Origin: an uncultured Oscillibacter sp.
GTDB lineage: Bacteria > Bacillota > Clostridia > Oscillospirales > Oscillospiraceae
Assembly: GCA_910579435.1 (NCBI GenBank)
Contig: CAJTVF010000017.1
Span: forward strand, 1-39,262
Direction of reading: 5' to 3'
DNA length: 39,262 nucleotides
The position numbers and the translations under genes are program-made. The notes under the pieces are model-generated. The model worked only from the letters and a program-made list of their open reading frames with translations. It was not told where the DNA came from and ran no database searches. This document shows, piece after piece, positions 15,143-22,490 of this stretch; the first letter of the stretch is position 1, and the number at the start of each line of letters is the position of its first letter.

Positions 15143-15919
15143 TTAATTGTAAAAGCGGTGGCAGCCAATGGTCTGCTGGTAGGTGCGGCTGGAGTCGATC
15201 CAGGTCCCCTGGGACAGGGCCGGAGCGAAGAAATAGAGGGCGTCCCCCACGGTGTTCTCCCCGGACAGGACCCGCTGGGCGGCCTCCAGGGACAGCTCCG
15301 TGGGCGCATTGGCCACGGTGCCGTTGGACACCGGCTCGAACTGCACGCCGTTCTCGTCGTCAAAAATGACCCCGGGGATGCTGTCGGGGAAGTCCCCGCT
15401 GGCTACCCGGTTCAGCACCACGTTGCCCACGGCGATCTGGCCCTCCAGGGCCTCGCCGCCGCTCTCGGCGTGGATGATGCGGGCCAGCCAGTAGTAGTCC
15501 ATGGCGTCGTGCTCCGCGTGGGGGGAGGTCACCGCCGCCCCGTCCAGCCAGGGGTCCCACCGGACGCTTCCGCCCAGGGCTTCCGCCGTGAGGCGCAGGG
15601 GCACGTAGGTCCGGCCCTCTATCACGTCCACAAAGCAGGGATAGCGCTGGCCGTTGACGGTGAGGACGTTCCCGTTGGGGTCCGCCGAGAGGGACGCGTT
15701 CTCGGAGACGGCCCGGGCCGCGCTGCCGTCCCACCAGACGTTCCAGTCTCCCAGGGCCTCCAGCAGCTCCCGGAGGGGGGCGTAGGCGGTGCCTTCCTTT
15801 ACGTAGGCAGAGGTTTCCAAACGTTCGCCGTCCACCTGGACGGCGGCGGGCCGGGCGGCCTGGACAGGGAGGCACAGGGCCGCAGCGGCGAGAAGTCCGC
15901 ATAAGAGTGTTCGTTTCAT
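15143..15919 (-). CDS. Secreted cell-wall hydrolase (SleB-like) with copper-amine-oxidase-type N-domain
   Basis: 258 aa. Signal peptide at residues 1-21 (MKRTLLCGLLAAAALCLPVQ then AARP). Residues about 25-130 are two stalk-like copper-amine-oxidase N-terminal repeats (EGTAYAPLRELLEALG, EGRTYVPLRLTAEALGG). Residues about 140-258 are the Hydrolase_2/SleB domain with YYWLARIIHAESGGEALEGQ, IAVGNVVLNRVASG and the terminal TIGCHRFYN; the Glu in HAESGGE is the expected catalytic residue. It should cut peptidoglycan outside the membrane, in spore cortex or vegetative wall. A family A scar touches its stop codon. Confidence 0.88.
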   Translation of the reverse strand: MKRTLLCGLLAAAALCLPVQAARPAAVQVDGERLETSAYVKEGTAYAPLRELLEALGDWNVWWDGSAARAVSENASLSADPNGNVLTVNGQRYPCFVDVIEGRTYVPLRLTAEALGGSVRWDPWLDGAAVTSPHAEHDAMDYYWLARIIHAESGGEALEGQIAVGNVVLNRVASGDFPDSIPGVIFDDENGVQFEPVSNGTVANAPTELSLEAAQRVLSGENTVGDALYFFAPALSQGTWIDSSRTYQQTIGCHRFYN

Positions 15920-16103
15920 GTGTTTCCTTACGTTTCCTTTCTTGTGTGGAGTTCACAGTCTAGGATACCGGAAACGGCGGCCCGGGGCAACCCTCAAAAT
16001 CTGGAGGGGGAGGAAGGGGCTGGAAAGTGCTTGCGTTTCAATGGATGCCGCTTTATAATAAAAAGGCCGCAAGCCATGGGAAATCCGTTTTCAGGGAGGG
16101 ACT

Positions 16104-16681
16104 ATGAAAAAGCTGTTTACCGCCATTCGCCAGGGAAAGCTGGACGAAGTGGCCGCGATTTTGGACAAAAAGCCGGAGCTCATCGCCTGCCTCGCCAAGG
16201 CTCCGCCCAAGAAGGACGACGGACAGTCGCCCTTGATGGTGGCCATTAAGAGCGATCATTTGGAGGCGGCGCACCTGCTGCTGGACCGGGGCGCGGACGT
16301 GAACTTCCAGGACGCGGTCAATCCCTACGGCTCCAACTTCTCCGCCCCCATCTGGTACGACGCCGTCGTCCAGTGCTTCTTGCGGGCGAGGGATCATGTG
16401 TCCGAGAAGCGCAAGGAGCGGACATCCGCGATTTCATACCGCCCAATGAGGAGGGCCTGTCCCAGGTCTCGGTGATCCTGCGGAATCTGAATGAGGGCCG
16501 GGAGCTGCTGGACGGGCTGTACGGCCTGGACCCGGACTCCAACGCGTTCAAGCCCTACACCATGAAATACCGGGGAAAGGAACAGCTCATTACGCCCTCC
16601 CTGACGGTGGAGGACTACCGCCGGATGTATGAGATCAAGTGGCGGGAGCTGGAGCCCATCCTTCGGGCTTACTATACCTGA
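16104..16681 (+). pseudogene. Ankyrin-repeat protein, frameshifted and shortened
   Basis: The first frame (from 16104, behind AGGGAGG) reads MKKLFTAIRQGKLDEVAAIL, APPKKDDGQSPLMVAIKSDH and LEAAHLLLDRGADVNFQDAV, which are two ankyrin repeats. It then runs off-frame after about 16370. The rest of the protein continues in another frame: DIRDFIPPNEEGLSQVSVIL, LYGLDPDSNAFKPYTMKYRG and DYRRMYEIKWRELEPILRAY, ending at 16681. The middle repeats seem deleted as well. Two partial proteins could still be made, but a full product cannot. Family A copy 5 begins at the next base after the stop. Confidence 0.75.
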
Positions 16682-16840
16682 GGAAGCACTGATTTAATCC
16701 CCGCGCACATCTTTACGCCATAAATTTCCGCTGATCTGCGTCAGAAAATCTTGAAATCCGCCAGGATTCCTGCAATTTTCTTCCTTGCCAGCAAAAATTT
16801 CTGGCGCAAATCTGCACGCGTTGATTAAATCAGTGCTTCC
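16682..16840 (+). mobile_element. Family A element, copy 5
   Basis: 159 bp with the standard ends. Flanks are CTGA (16678-16681) and CGGA (16841-16844), so no clear target duplication remains. It separates the ankyrin remnant from the terminator that serves both sides. Confidence 0.85.
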
Positions 16841-16843
16841 CGG

Positions 16844-16880
16844 AAAAGGCAGGGCAGACCGATTGTCTGCCCTGCCTTTT
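16844..16880 (-). terminator. Bidirectional terminator at the end of the murT-gatD operon
   Basis: AAAAGGCAGGGCAGAC (16844-16859), loop CGATT, GTCTGCCCTGCCTTTT (16865-16880). The 16-bp stem has A-run and T-run ends and so works in both directions; it ends 10 bp from the gatD stop. Confidence 0.9.
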
Positions 16881-16889
16881 GCGTGTTCC

Positions 16890-17624
16890 CTATTTTGCCT
16901 GGGCCCGGGCCCGGAGCTGTTCCTCCGTGACGGCGTAGGCTTTGTCCGCCCAGCGGTCCGCGGGCCGGTCCACCGGCAGGGGTTTGCCCCGGCGGGCGTA
17001 GACGGCGGCGGCCACGGTCTCCAGCAGCTTGGGGTTTTTCACCAGCAGGGGTCCCGTGAGCTGGGAGGCGAAGACGTTTTTCCAGTGGAAGCCCTCCGGC
17101 CCCCGCTCCTTCTCGTTGCCAAAGCCCAGGTCCAGCCCCGTCAAAAGCGGCGTCTCCACGCCGGCGACCACGCCGCACTTGTTCATAAAGCCCACCACCG
17201 CCTCGGGGTAGAGGTCCGTATGCCCGTACACGTCCCCGGCGATGCGGCGTTTCCCGTGCTCCACGGTGAAGGAGGCCAGGCCCAGGCCCTCATAGGAGCC
17301 GCCGTCCGCCTCCCGGACGGTTTTGCCCAGCAGGTCCATGGCCGTCCCGGCGAAGAGCATGGCGGCGTTGTCCAGGGCGGCGGCCTTCAGCGGCTCCGCA
17401 TAGCGGGAAAAGTCCGCCATGGCCGCCCGGGCGGCGCGCTCGGTGCCCGCGCCCATGTAGAAGAAATCCCCCCGGGAAATGTCCGCCCCGCCGCCGGGGA
17501 GGACCGCCTCCACAGTCACGCCACAGTCCAGCCGCTCCAGATAGCGCTTCAAGGCCAGCACGTTGGCCCGGCTGCCGTAGAGGTCCATCAGGTCCGGGTA
17601 GAAGTGGATGATCCGTACGTCCAT
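16890..17624 (-). CDS. gatD: GatD-like glutamine amidotransferase lacking catalytic Cys and His
   Basis: 244 aa, the partner of MurT in amidating the D-Glu of lipid II to D-isoglutamine. The CobB/CobQ-like GATase fold is recognisable: IIHFYPDLMDLYGSRANVLA, GDFFYMGAGTERAARAAM, GEGLGLASF-like text, VVGFMNKCG, FGNEKERGPEG and SQLTGPLLVKNPKLLE. In known GatD the nucleophile lies in a CGGYQLLG-type turn and the base in YLHGPLLPKNP. Here those sites read FAGTAMDLLG (Gly93/Thr94) and QLTGPLL (Thr190), so both are replaced. The gene is otherwise intact and starts just after the murT stop, so it is probably maintained. It may be a structural subunit, with ammonia supplied another way. Confidence 0.85.
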   Translation of the reverse strand: MDVRIIHFYPDLMDLYGSRANVLALKRYLERLDCGVTVEAVLPGGGADISRGDFFYMGAGTERAARAAMADFSRYAEPLKAAALDNAAMLFAGTAMDLLGKTVREADGGSYEGLGLASFTVEHGKRRIAGDVYGHTDLYPEAVVGFMNKCGVVAGVETPLLTGLDLGFGNEKERGPEGFHWKNVFASQLTGPLLVKNPKLLETVAAAVYARRGKPLPVDRPADRWADKAYAVTEEQLRARAQAK

Positions 17625-17627
17625 GCC

Positions 17628-18950
17628 TCACGCCTCCTTTTCCACGCGGCTGAGGATCTTGTCCCGGTCGGAGAAGCAGGTGACCACGAACAGCTCCTCG
17701 TCCCCGTTGTTCTTCAGCTCCGACGCCGCGGCGGCGATGTCCGGTTCTACAGACCAGTTCTCCAGCTCCGTGTAGGAGAACCGCTCCGCCAAATCGTTGC
17801 AGTACCGGCCCGCCAGCACCACCCGCTTCACGTGGGGGGCGTTGAGCTGGCCGAAGTCGATGTCCCACAGCCAGCTGGTCTCGCTGGTGAAGTACTTCCG
17901 GCTCACCGCGTCCACGATGACCAGCACCGCGCAGTCCTTCTCCGAGGCGGCGATGTAGCGCAGGTTCGTGTCGTAGGCGATGGAATTCTCGTGCTTGCTG
18001 GTCAGCAGGGTGCCGTGGTGGGCCCCCAGGCGGAAGGTCTGCATCCGGCCGTTTTTCAGCAGGTAATTGCTGAGGACGGCGGCGGCGGTTTCGCCGGATA
18101 CGCCGCACTCCCGGCAGGCGGCGTAGGCCGCCAGGATGTTGTAGATATTGTAAATGCTGCGGAAGGCCAGGGCGATGTTCACCCCGCCGTCAATGGTCAC
18201 CCGGGCGCTTTCCAGATCCACCGCTGTGACGGCATAGTCCGCCTCCGGCTTCTTGTGGCCGCATTTCGTGCAGCGGTAGGCCCCGATGTGATTGTAATGC
18301 ACATAGTCATATTCCATGGGGGCGCGGCACACCGGGCAATAGGCCCCGTCGTGATAGGCCCCGGCAGGCGTATCCCCGGAAACGGCGCATTTGTCCAGGC
18401 CGAACCACTTGACCCTCTCCCGCCCCTGGGCGAAGCAGGAGGACAGGGGATCGTCGGCGTTTAAAATCAGCTCCGTCTCGGGATGCAGGGCGGGGAGGAT
18501 GGAGTCATAGACCCATTCCGGGTGCCCGTTCCGGGTGAGCTGGTCCCGGTAGAGGTTGGTGACCACAAACTCGGTGGGATGGAAGTACCGGAAGGTATGG
18601 GCGGCATAACGCTCGTCGGACTCGATCAGCAGCACGTCGGCCTTGACCCGCCCGCCCAGGGTGGCGTGGGTCAGCACCAGGGTAACCACGCCCTCAATCT
18701 GGTTGGAGCCCTCTTCGTTGTAGACCACGGTCCTTCCGTCCGCCCGGAGGATGGCGGCGATCATCTCCACCGTGGAGGTCTTCCCGTTGGACCCGGTAAC
18801 GGCGATGATATGCCCCGGCAGCTCTACGCGCCGGAGAATGTCCGGGCAGATTTTCAAGGCAAACTTTCCCGGCATGGAGCTTCCCTTGCCGATGAGCTTG
18901 CCCACAAACCTCCCTAATTTGCACACCGCAATGGCCAGAATCTTTCTCAC
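17628..18950 (-). CDS. murT: MurT-like lipid II isoglutaminyl synthase subunit
   Basis: 440 aa Mur-ligase-type ATPase subunit. The P-loop is ITVTGSNGKTST-like (VTGSNGKTSTVEMI, residues about 51-64), followed by NEEGSNQIEGVVT, DERYAAHTFRYFHPTEFVVT and NLYRDQLTRNGHPEWVYDSI. A four-cysteine zinc ribbon (CPVCRAPM ... YRCTKCGHKKP, about residues 207-238) is typical of MurT and absent from MurC-F. The C-terminal domain contains SWLWDIDFGQL. It activates the alpha-carboxyl of D-Glu in lipid II on the inner membrane face. It overlaps the cyclase gene by 4 bp and is followed by gatD after 3 bp. Confidence 0.92.
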   Translation of the reverse strand: MRKILAIAVCKLGRFVGKLIGKGSSMPGKFALKICPDILRRVELPGHIIAVTGSNGKTSTVEMIAAILRADGRTVVYNEEGSNQIEGVVTLVLTHATLGGRVKADVLLIESDERYAAHTFRYFHPTEFVVTNLYRDQLTRNGHPEWVYDSILPALHPETELILNADDPLSSCFAQGRERVKWFGLDKCAVSGDTPAGAYHDGAYCPVCRAPMEYDYVHYNHIGAYRCTKCGHKKPEADYAVTAVDLESARVTIDGGVNIALAFRSIYNIYNILAAYAACRECGVSGETAAAVLSNYLLKNGRMQTFRLGAHHGTLLTSKHENSIAYDTNLRYIAASEKDCAVLVIVDAVSRKYFTSETSWLWDIDFGQLNAPHVKRVVLAGRYCNDLAERFSYTELENWSVEPDIAAAASELKNNGDEELFVVTCFSDRDKILSRVEKEA

Positions 18951-19612
18951 CGTCTTCTCCTCTCCGCCTCAAACGCCTCCCGCAGCTCCGCGAACGCGCG
19001 GACGGGGGCGCCGTCGGTATTCTGGAATTTCATGGGCAGGGCGAAGAACAGGAAATCCTTCCGCCCCCGGACCTTTTTCAGGCACAGGTTTTCCAAAATC
19101 AGCACGCTGTCCTTCATCAGGATGTGGTGAATGGGAAGCCGCTTGTCCCCCAGCCGGTCGATGCTGACGGCGTCGGTGCCCACGCCCTTCAGTCCCCGGG
19201 AGACCAGGTACTTTGCCGCCGCCTCGTCGGGGACGGGGAAGGCGTCTGCCAGGAAGTCCTCCCGGCCCCAGCGGTCCTCCCAGCCGGTGTAGAACAGGAT
19301 GTAGTCGGCGGTGTGGATGGCCTCATAGTTGGACTGCAAAAAGGCCTCCGTGATCACCGGGCCCTCTCCGGACACGTCCAGCACCGTGGCCCGGCCGGAG
19401 AACTGGGACATGGGCATGTCGTCCAGGGTCCGCCCCTCCGGGAGCAGGTGGGCGGGCGCGTCCATGTGGGTGCCGGTGTGGGAGGAGAAGGTCAGCAGGG
19501 TCTCCCGAAAGCCGTCCTTGGTAAAGGTGCAGGCGGGGGAGAGGCAGGGGGCCGGCGTGCCCGGGTAGACGGGAATGTCGGGGGTGATGGTGTGGGTCAT
19601 GTCAATCAGCAT
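18947..19612 (-). CDS. Cyclase/kynurenine-formamidase family metal hydrolase
   Basis: 221 aa. The metal-binding signature HTGTHMDAPAH lies at about residues 45-55 after MLIDMTHTITPDIPVYPGTP. GVGTDAVSIDRLGDKRLPIH, DSVLILENLCLKKV and FLFFALPMKF follow, as in the cyclase family (kynurenine formamidase and relatives). It probably hydrolyses an amide or lactone using zinc or manganese; the substrate is not evident. It is first in the operon with murT and gatD and overlaps murT by 4 bp, an unusual partner for lipid II amidation. The start has AGGAAG upstream. Confidence 0.88.
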   Translation of the reverse strand: MLIDMTHTITPDIPVYPGTPAPCLSPACTFTKDGFRETLLTFSSHTGTHMDAPAHLLPEGRTLDDMPMSQFSGRATVLDVSGEGPVITEAFLQSNYEAIHTADYILFYTGWEDRWGREDFLADAFPVPDEAAAKYLVSRGLKGVGTDAVSIDRLGDKRLPIHHILMKDSVLILENLCLKKVRGRKDFLFFALPMKFQNTDGAPVRAFAELREAFEAERRRR

Positions 19613-19615
19613 GGG

Positions 19616-19662
19616 AAGCGCTTCCTTTCTCTCAAGTATAGTCAGAATCCGGATTGCTTAAA
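19616..19662 (-). promoter_or_regulatory. Promoter and palindrome before the cyclase-murT-gatD operon
   Basis: On the minus strand TTTAAG (about 19656-19661), 16 bp and TATACT (about 19634-19639) form a fair promoter. The leader contains the perfect 12-bp palindrome GGAAGCGCTTCC (19616-19627), which overlaps the ribosome site. It resembles a catabolite-control (cre-like) site but is not a strict match. Confidence 0.45.
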
Positions 19663-19779
19663 CTTCGCTGCCGCCGCAGGGGCTTTGAGAAATTCCAAGC
19701 TGTCAGAGCGCGATAAGTTTTCTTTTGTTTACTTTCCCCCTGCAGGGGCGTACTCCACTGAGATTTTGTTTTCACAAAA

Positions 19780-21666
19780 TCAAGTGTCGTTACAGTCCTT
19801 CCTAAAAGAAAAGTAGATCATCAGCGCGGCCACGTCCGCCGGGGACACGCCGGAGATCCGGGACGCCTGTCCCAAATCCAGGGGCCGCACCGCCGCCAGC
19901 TTCTCCCTGGCCTCCAGCCGGAGGCCCTGAATGGCGCTGTAATCCAAATCCGGCGGCAGGCGGTGGGAGGCCATTTTCTGAAAGTCCTCCACCTGCTTCT
20001 CCTGGCGGCGGATATAGCCCTCGTACTTCACGGAGATCTCCACCTGCTCCCGCACGTCCGGCGGCAGGTCCGGCCTCCCCGGATCGAAGGGGGCCAGCTC
20101 GTCGTAATGGACCCGGGGCCTCCGCAGCAGCGCGTCCAGGGGACAGCCCCCGGCTGCGTCCGACGTGTCCTTGGAGCGGAGGAAGGCCGCCAGCTCCGGG
20201 GAAGGGGAGGCCCCGGCGCGGCGCAGGCGCTTGATCTCCCGCTCCACGGCGGCGTATTTCTCCTCCACGGCCCGGAGGCGCTCCCCGGTCACCAGGCCGG
20301 CGTCATAGCCCCGCTTGGTCAGCCGCAGGTCCGCGTTGTCCTGCCGCAGCAAAAGCCGGTACTCGCTCCGGGAGGTCATGATCCGGTAGGGCTCATTGGT
20401 GCCCTTGGTCACCAGATCGTCAATGAGGGTTCCGATGTAGCTCTCCGACCGGGAGAGGATGAAGGGGTCCTGCCCCCGGATTTTCCGGGCGGCGTTGACC
20501 CCGGCTATGAAGCCCTGGACCGCCGCCTCCTCATAGCCGGAGGAGCCGTTAAACTGCCCCGCGCCGTAAAGGCCGGGGACGGCCTTGACCTCCAGGGTGG
20601 GGGCCAGGGCCAGGGGGTCCACGCAGTCGTACTCGATGGCGTAGGCGGGCCGGGTCATGACGGCCCGGCGGAGGCCCGGGACGCTGTGGAGCATTTGGAC
20701 CTGCACGTCCTCCGGCATGGAGGAGGAGAAGCCCTGGATGTAGACCTCCTCGGTGTCCAGGCCCATGGGCTCCACGAAGAGCTGGTGCCGGAGCTTGTCC
20801 GGGAAGCGGACGATTTTCGTCTCAAAGGAGGGGCAGTACCGGGGCCCCACGCCCTCGATAAGGCCGGAGTACATGGGGGCCCGGTCCAGGTTTTCCTGAA
20901 CGACGCGCTTGGTTTCCTCCGTGGTCCAGGTGAGCCAGCAGACGGCCCGGTTCTCCGGAGCCTCCCGGGTGGAGTAGGAGAAGGGGACGGGCAGCTCGTC
21001 GCCGGGCTGGACCTCCATCTCGTCAAAATCCACGGTGGCCGCGTGTACCCGGGGAGGGGTGCCGGTTTTGAAGCGGCGGAGGGGGAGGCCCAGCTTTAAC
21101 AAGGACTCCGTCAGCCGGGAGGCGGCGTGCATGCCGTCGGGGCCGGAGTCCTCCACCCACTCGCCCACGATGGTGCGGCCTGTGAGATAGGTGCCCGTGG
21201 CCAGGATGACGGCCCGGACGGCGAAGACGGCCCCGGTGGCCAGCACCACGGCGGAGACTGCGCCGTGCTCGGTGCGGATCTCCACCACCTCGCCCTGGCG
21301 GACGGTGAGGTGCTCCTGACGCTCCAGGACGCGCTTCATGCGGCCCTGGTACTTCCGGCGGTCCGCCTGGGCCCGGAGGGACCAGACGGCGGGGCCCTTG
21401 CCCTTGTTCAAAAGGCGGTACTGGATGCAGCACTCGTCGGCGGCCTTCGCCATTTCGCCCCCCAGGGCGTCCAGCTCCCGGACCAGGTGGCCCTTGCCGG
21501 TGCCGCCGATGGCGGGGTTGCAGGGCATGTTGCCTACGGCGTCTAAATTGATCGTGAAAACGATGGTCTCCAGCCCTAGGCGGGCGGAGGCCAGGGCGGC
21601 TTCGATGCCGGCGTGGCCGGCGCCGATGACGGCGATGTCGTATGTTCCGGCGGGGAATTCTTGCAT
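19780..21666 (-). CDS. mnmG: tRNA uridine-5-carboxymethylaminomethyl modification enzyme MnmG
   Basis: 628 aa, FAD-dependent partner of MnmE that installs cmnm5 at the wobble uridine of several tRNAs. The N-terminal FAD-binding turn is YDIAVIGAGHAGIEAALASA. Other family marks are GNMPCNPAIGGTGKGHLVRE, ALGGEMAKAADECCIQYRLL, GKGPAVWSLRAQADR, EPMGLDTEEVYIQGFSSSMP, FNGSSGYEEAAVQGFIAGVN and MTSRSEYRLLLRQDNADLRL. The C-terminal helical domain reads GYIRRQEKQVEDFQKM and ASRISGVSPADVAALMIYF. Length is as expected. No mnmE or rsmG gene is next to it in this window, unlike many Firmicutes. Confidence 0.96.
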   Translation of the reverse strand: MQEFPAGTYDIAVIGAGHAGIEAALASARLGLETIVFTINLDAVGNMPCNPAIGGTGKGHLVRELDALGGEMAKAADECCIQYRLLNKGKGPAVWSLRAQADRRKYQGRMKRVLERQEHLTVRQGEVVEIRTEHGAVSAVVLATGAVFAVRAVILATGTYLTGRTIVGEWVEDSGPDGMHAASRLTESLLKLGLPLRRFKTGTPPRVHAATVDFDEMEVQPGDELPVPFSYSTREAPENRAVCWLTWTTEETKRVVQENLDRAPMYSGLIEGVGPRYCPSFETKIVRFPDKLRHQLFVEPMGLDTEEVYIQGFSSSMPEDVQVQMLHSVPGLRRAVMTRPAYAIEYDCVDPLALAPTLEVKAVPGLYGAGQFNGSSGYEEAAVQGFIAGVNAARKIRGQDPFILSRSESYIGTLIDDLVTKGTNEPYRIMTSRSEYRLLLRQDNADLRLTKRGYDAGLVTGERLRAVEEKYAAVEREIKRLRRAGASPSPELAAFLRSKDTSDAAGGCPLDALLRRPRVHYDELAPFDPGRPDLPPDVREQVEISVKYEGYIRRQEKQVEDFQKMASHRLPPDLDYSAIQGLRLEAREKLAAVRPLDLGQASRISGVSPADVAALMIYFSFRKDCNDT

Positions 21667-21995
21667 AGGTGCTCCTTTGTCCCCCCTAGGGGGGAGGCTT
21701 GGTCTCGCCCTGACGGGCGGGGAGGGATTTCAGCCATGATGATGGCTGGTCCTTTGCACCCCCCATTTTCTCTTTTTCTTCCAGAAGAAAAAGAGAAAAC
21801 GGGCCGTGCACGGTCCAAAAGAGAAAAAGAAGTAATGGCCCTTCGGGCCTGTTTTTTGCCCTTCTATGGTTGCCTTTCTACCGGTAGAACACCTTTGCAA
21901 TGCTGACACTCTGGTAGGAGCTTGCATCATCTTGGTGGGGCCTGACCCCCTGGTCAGGCCATTCCCCCAGGTTTCCACCTGTCTGCCAATAGAAC
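21667..21995. other. Gene-free spacer with several hairpins
   Basis: I see no gene here. CCCCCCTAGGGGGG lies near 21684-21697. A long A/T palindrome near 21768-21801 pairs TTTTCTCTTTTTCTT with AAGAAAAAGAGAAAA. GGCCC-TTC-GGGCC followed by TGTTTTTTG (about 21837-21858) looks like a plus-strand terminator. GGCCTGACC/GGTCAGGCC lies near 21939-21960. No promoter could be assigned with confidence. Confidence 0.5.
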
Positions 21996-22214
21996 TTACC
22001 CCCGGTGGGCATACCGGTTCTCTGTCCGGCCCATCAGCCAATCCACAGAGACATCATAGAACTCCGCTACGCGCAAGAGGGAACTATACCGGGGCTCTGT
22101 GCCCAATTCCAGGTTTTGATACCCACGCATGGAGAGCCCCATTTCTGCCGCGACTGCGGGCTGGGACATGTGCAGCTCTTTACGCAGCATCTTTAACTTC
22201 TCAGAAAAGTCCAT
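21996..22214 (-). CDS. XRE-family helix-turn-helix regulator
   Basis: 72 aa and little more than one Cro/CI-type HTH domain: MDFSEKLKMLRKELHMSQPA, VAAEMGLSMRGYQNLELGTE, then LLRVAEFYDVSVDWLMGRTE. Such small proteins usually repress their own and a divergent promoter. A consensus promoter on the other strand begins 10 bp from its start codon, so control of the 65-aa neighbour is likely. Prophage or toxin-antitoxin origin is possible but no partner is recognised. Confidence 0.88.
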   Translation of the reverse strand: MDFSEKLKMLRKELHMSQPAVAAEMGLSMRGYQNLELGTEPRYSSLLRVAEFYDVSVDWLMGRTENRYAHRG

Positions 22215-22223
22215 AATTCCCCC

Positions 22224-22252
22224 TTGACATACCTAGATTTGTGTGATATCAT
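22224..22252 (+). promoter_or_regulatory. Promoter of the 65-aa gene, divergent to the XRE gene
   Basis: TTGACA (22224-22229), 17 bp, TATCAT (22247-22252). It is only 10 bp from the XRE start codon, placing it within reach of autoregulation by that protein. Confidence 0.75.
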
Positions 22253-22292
22253 TAAACCATACTTAAAAATGCGTTGGTTGGAGGATGCTATT

Positions 22293-22490
22293 ATGACCGA
22301 CATCCCCCAGATTATTGAGGACCTCTATTTCCAGCAAGTGGTTATCCCTGACCAAAAAGACTGGCCGGAGTACCTCCGGGGAGACCCGGCGGTGATCCGC
22401 AGCCTTTATTCCTTTTATTACGGCCTCCGCATGGGCGCTCAAATCTCCCATGCCCTGCGGGAAGAGGAATTTACCCTCTCCGAAGAGTGA
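22293..22490 (+). CDS. Small hypothetical protein divergent to XRE regulator
   Basis: 65 aa, starting MTDIPQIIEDLYFQQVVIPD and continuing WPEYLRGDPAVIRSLYSFYY then GLRMGAQISHALREEEF. It is acidic and mostly helical by eye; no known domain is recognised, although the YYGLRMG stretch recalls small ICE/prophage proteins of the DUF6809 kind. The ATG at 22293 is used because TTGGAGG precedes it. Its 3' end overlaps the convergent metallophosphoesterase gene by 20 bp. Confidence 0.6.
   Translation: MTDIPQIIEDLYFQQVVIPDQKDWPEYLRGDPAVIRSLYSFYYGLRMGAQISHALREEEFTLSEE

Noticed and set aside
16785..18464. Long plus-strand open frame across gatD and murT
   Set aside because: Composition is that of a shadow frame and the minus strand carries well-conserved MurT and GatD motifs.
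19616..19627. Family A element end (GGAAGC...GCTTCC) before the cyclase gene
   Set aside because: Only six bases of each end match; the site is a short palindrome without the GATTTAATC part or target duplication.
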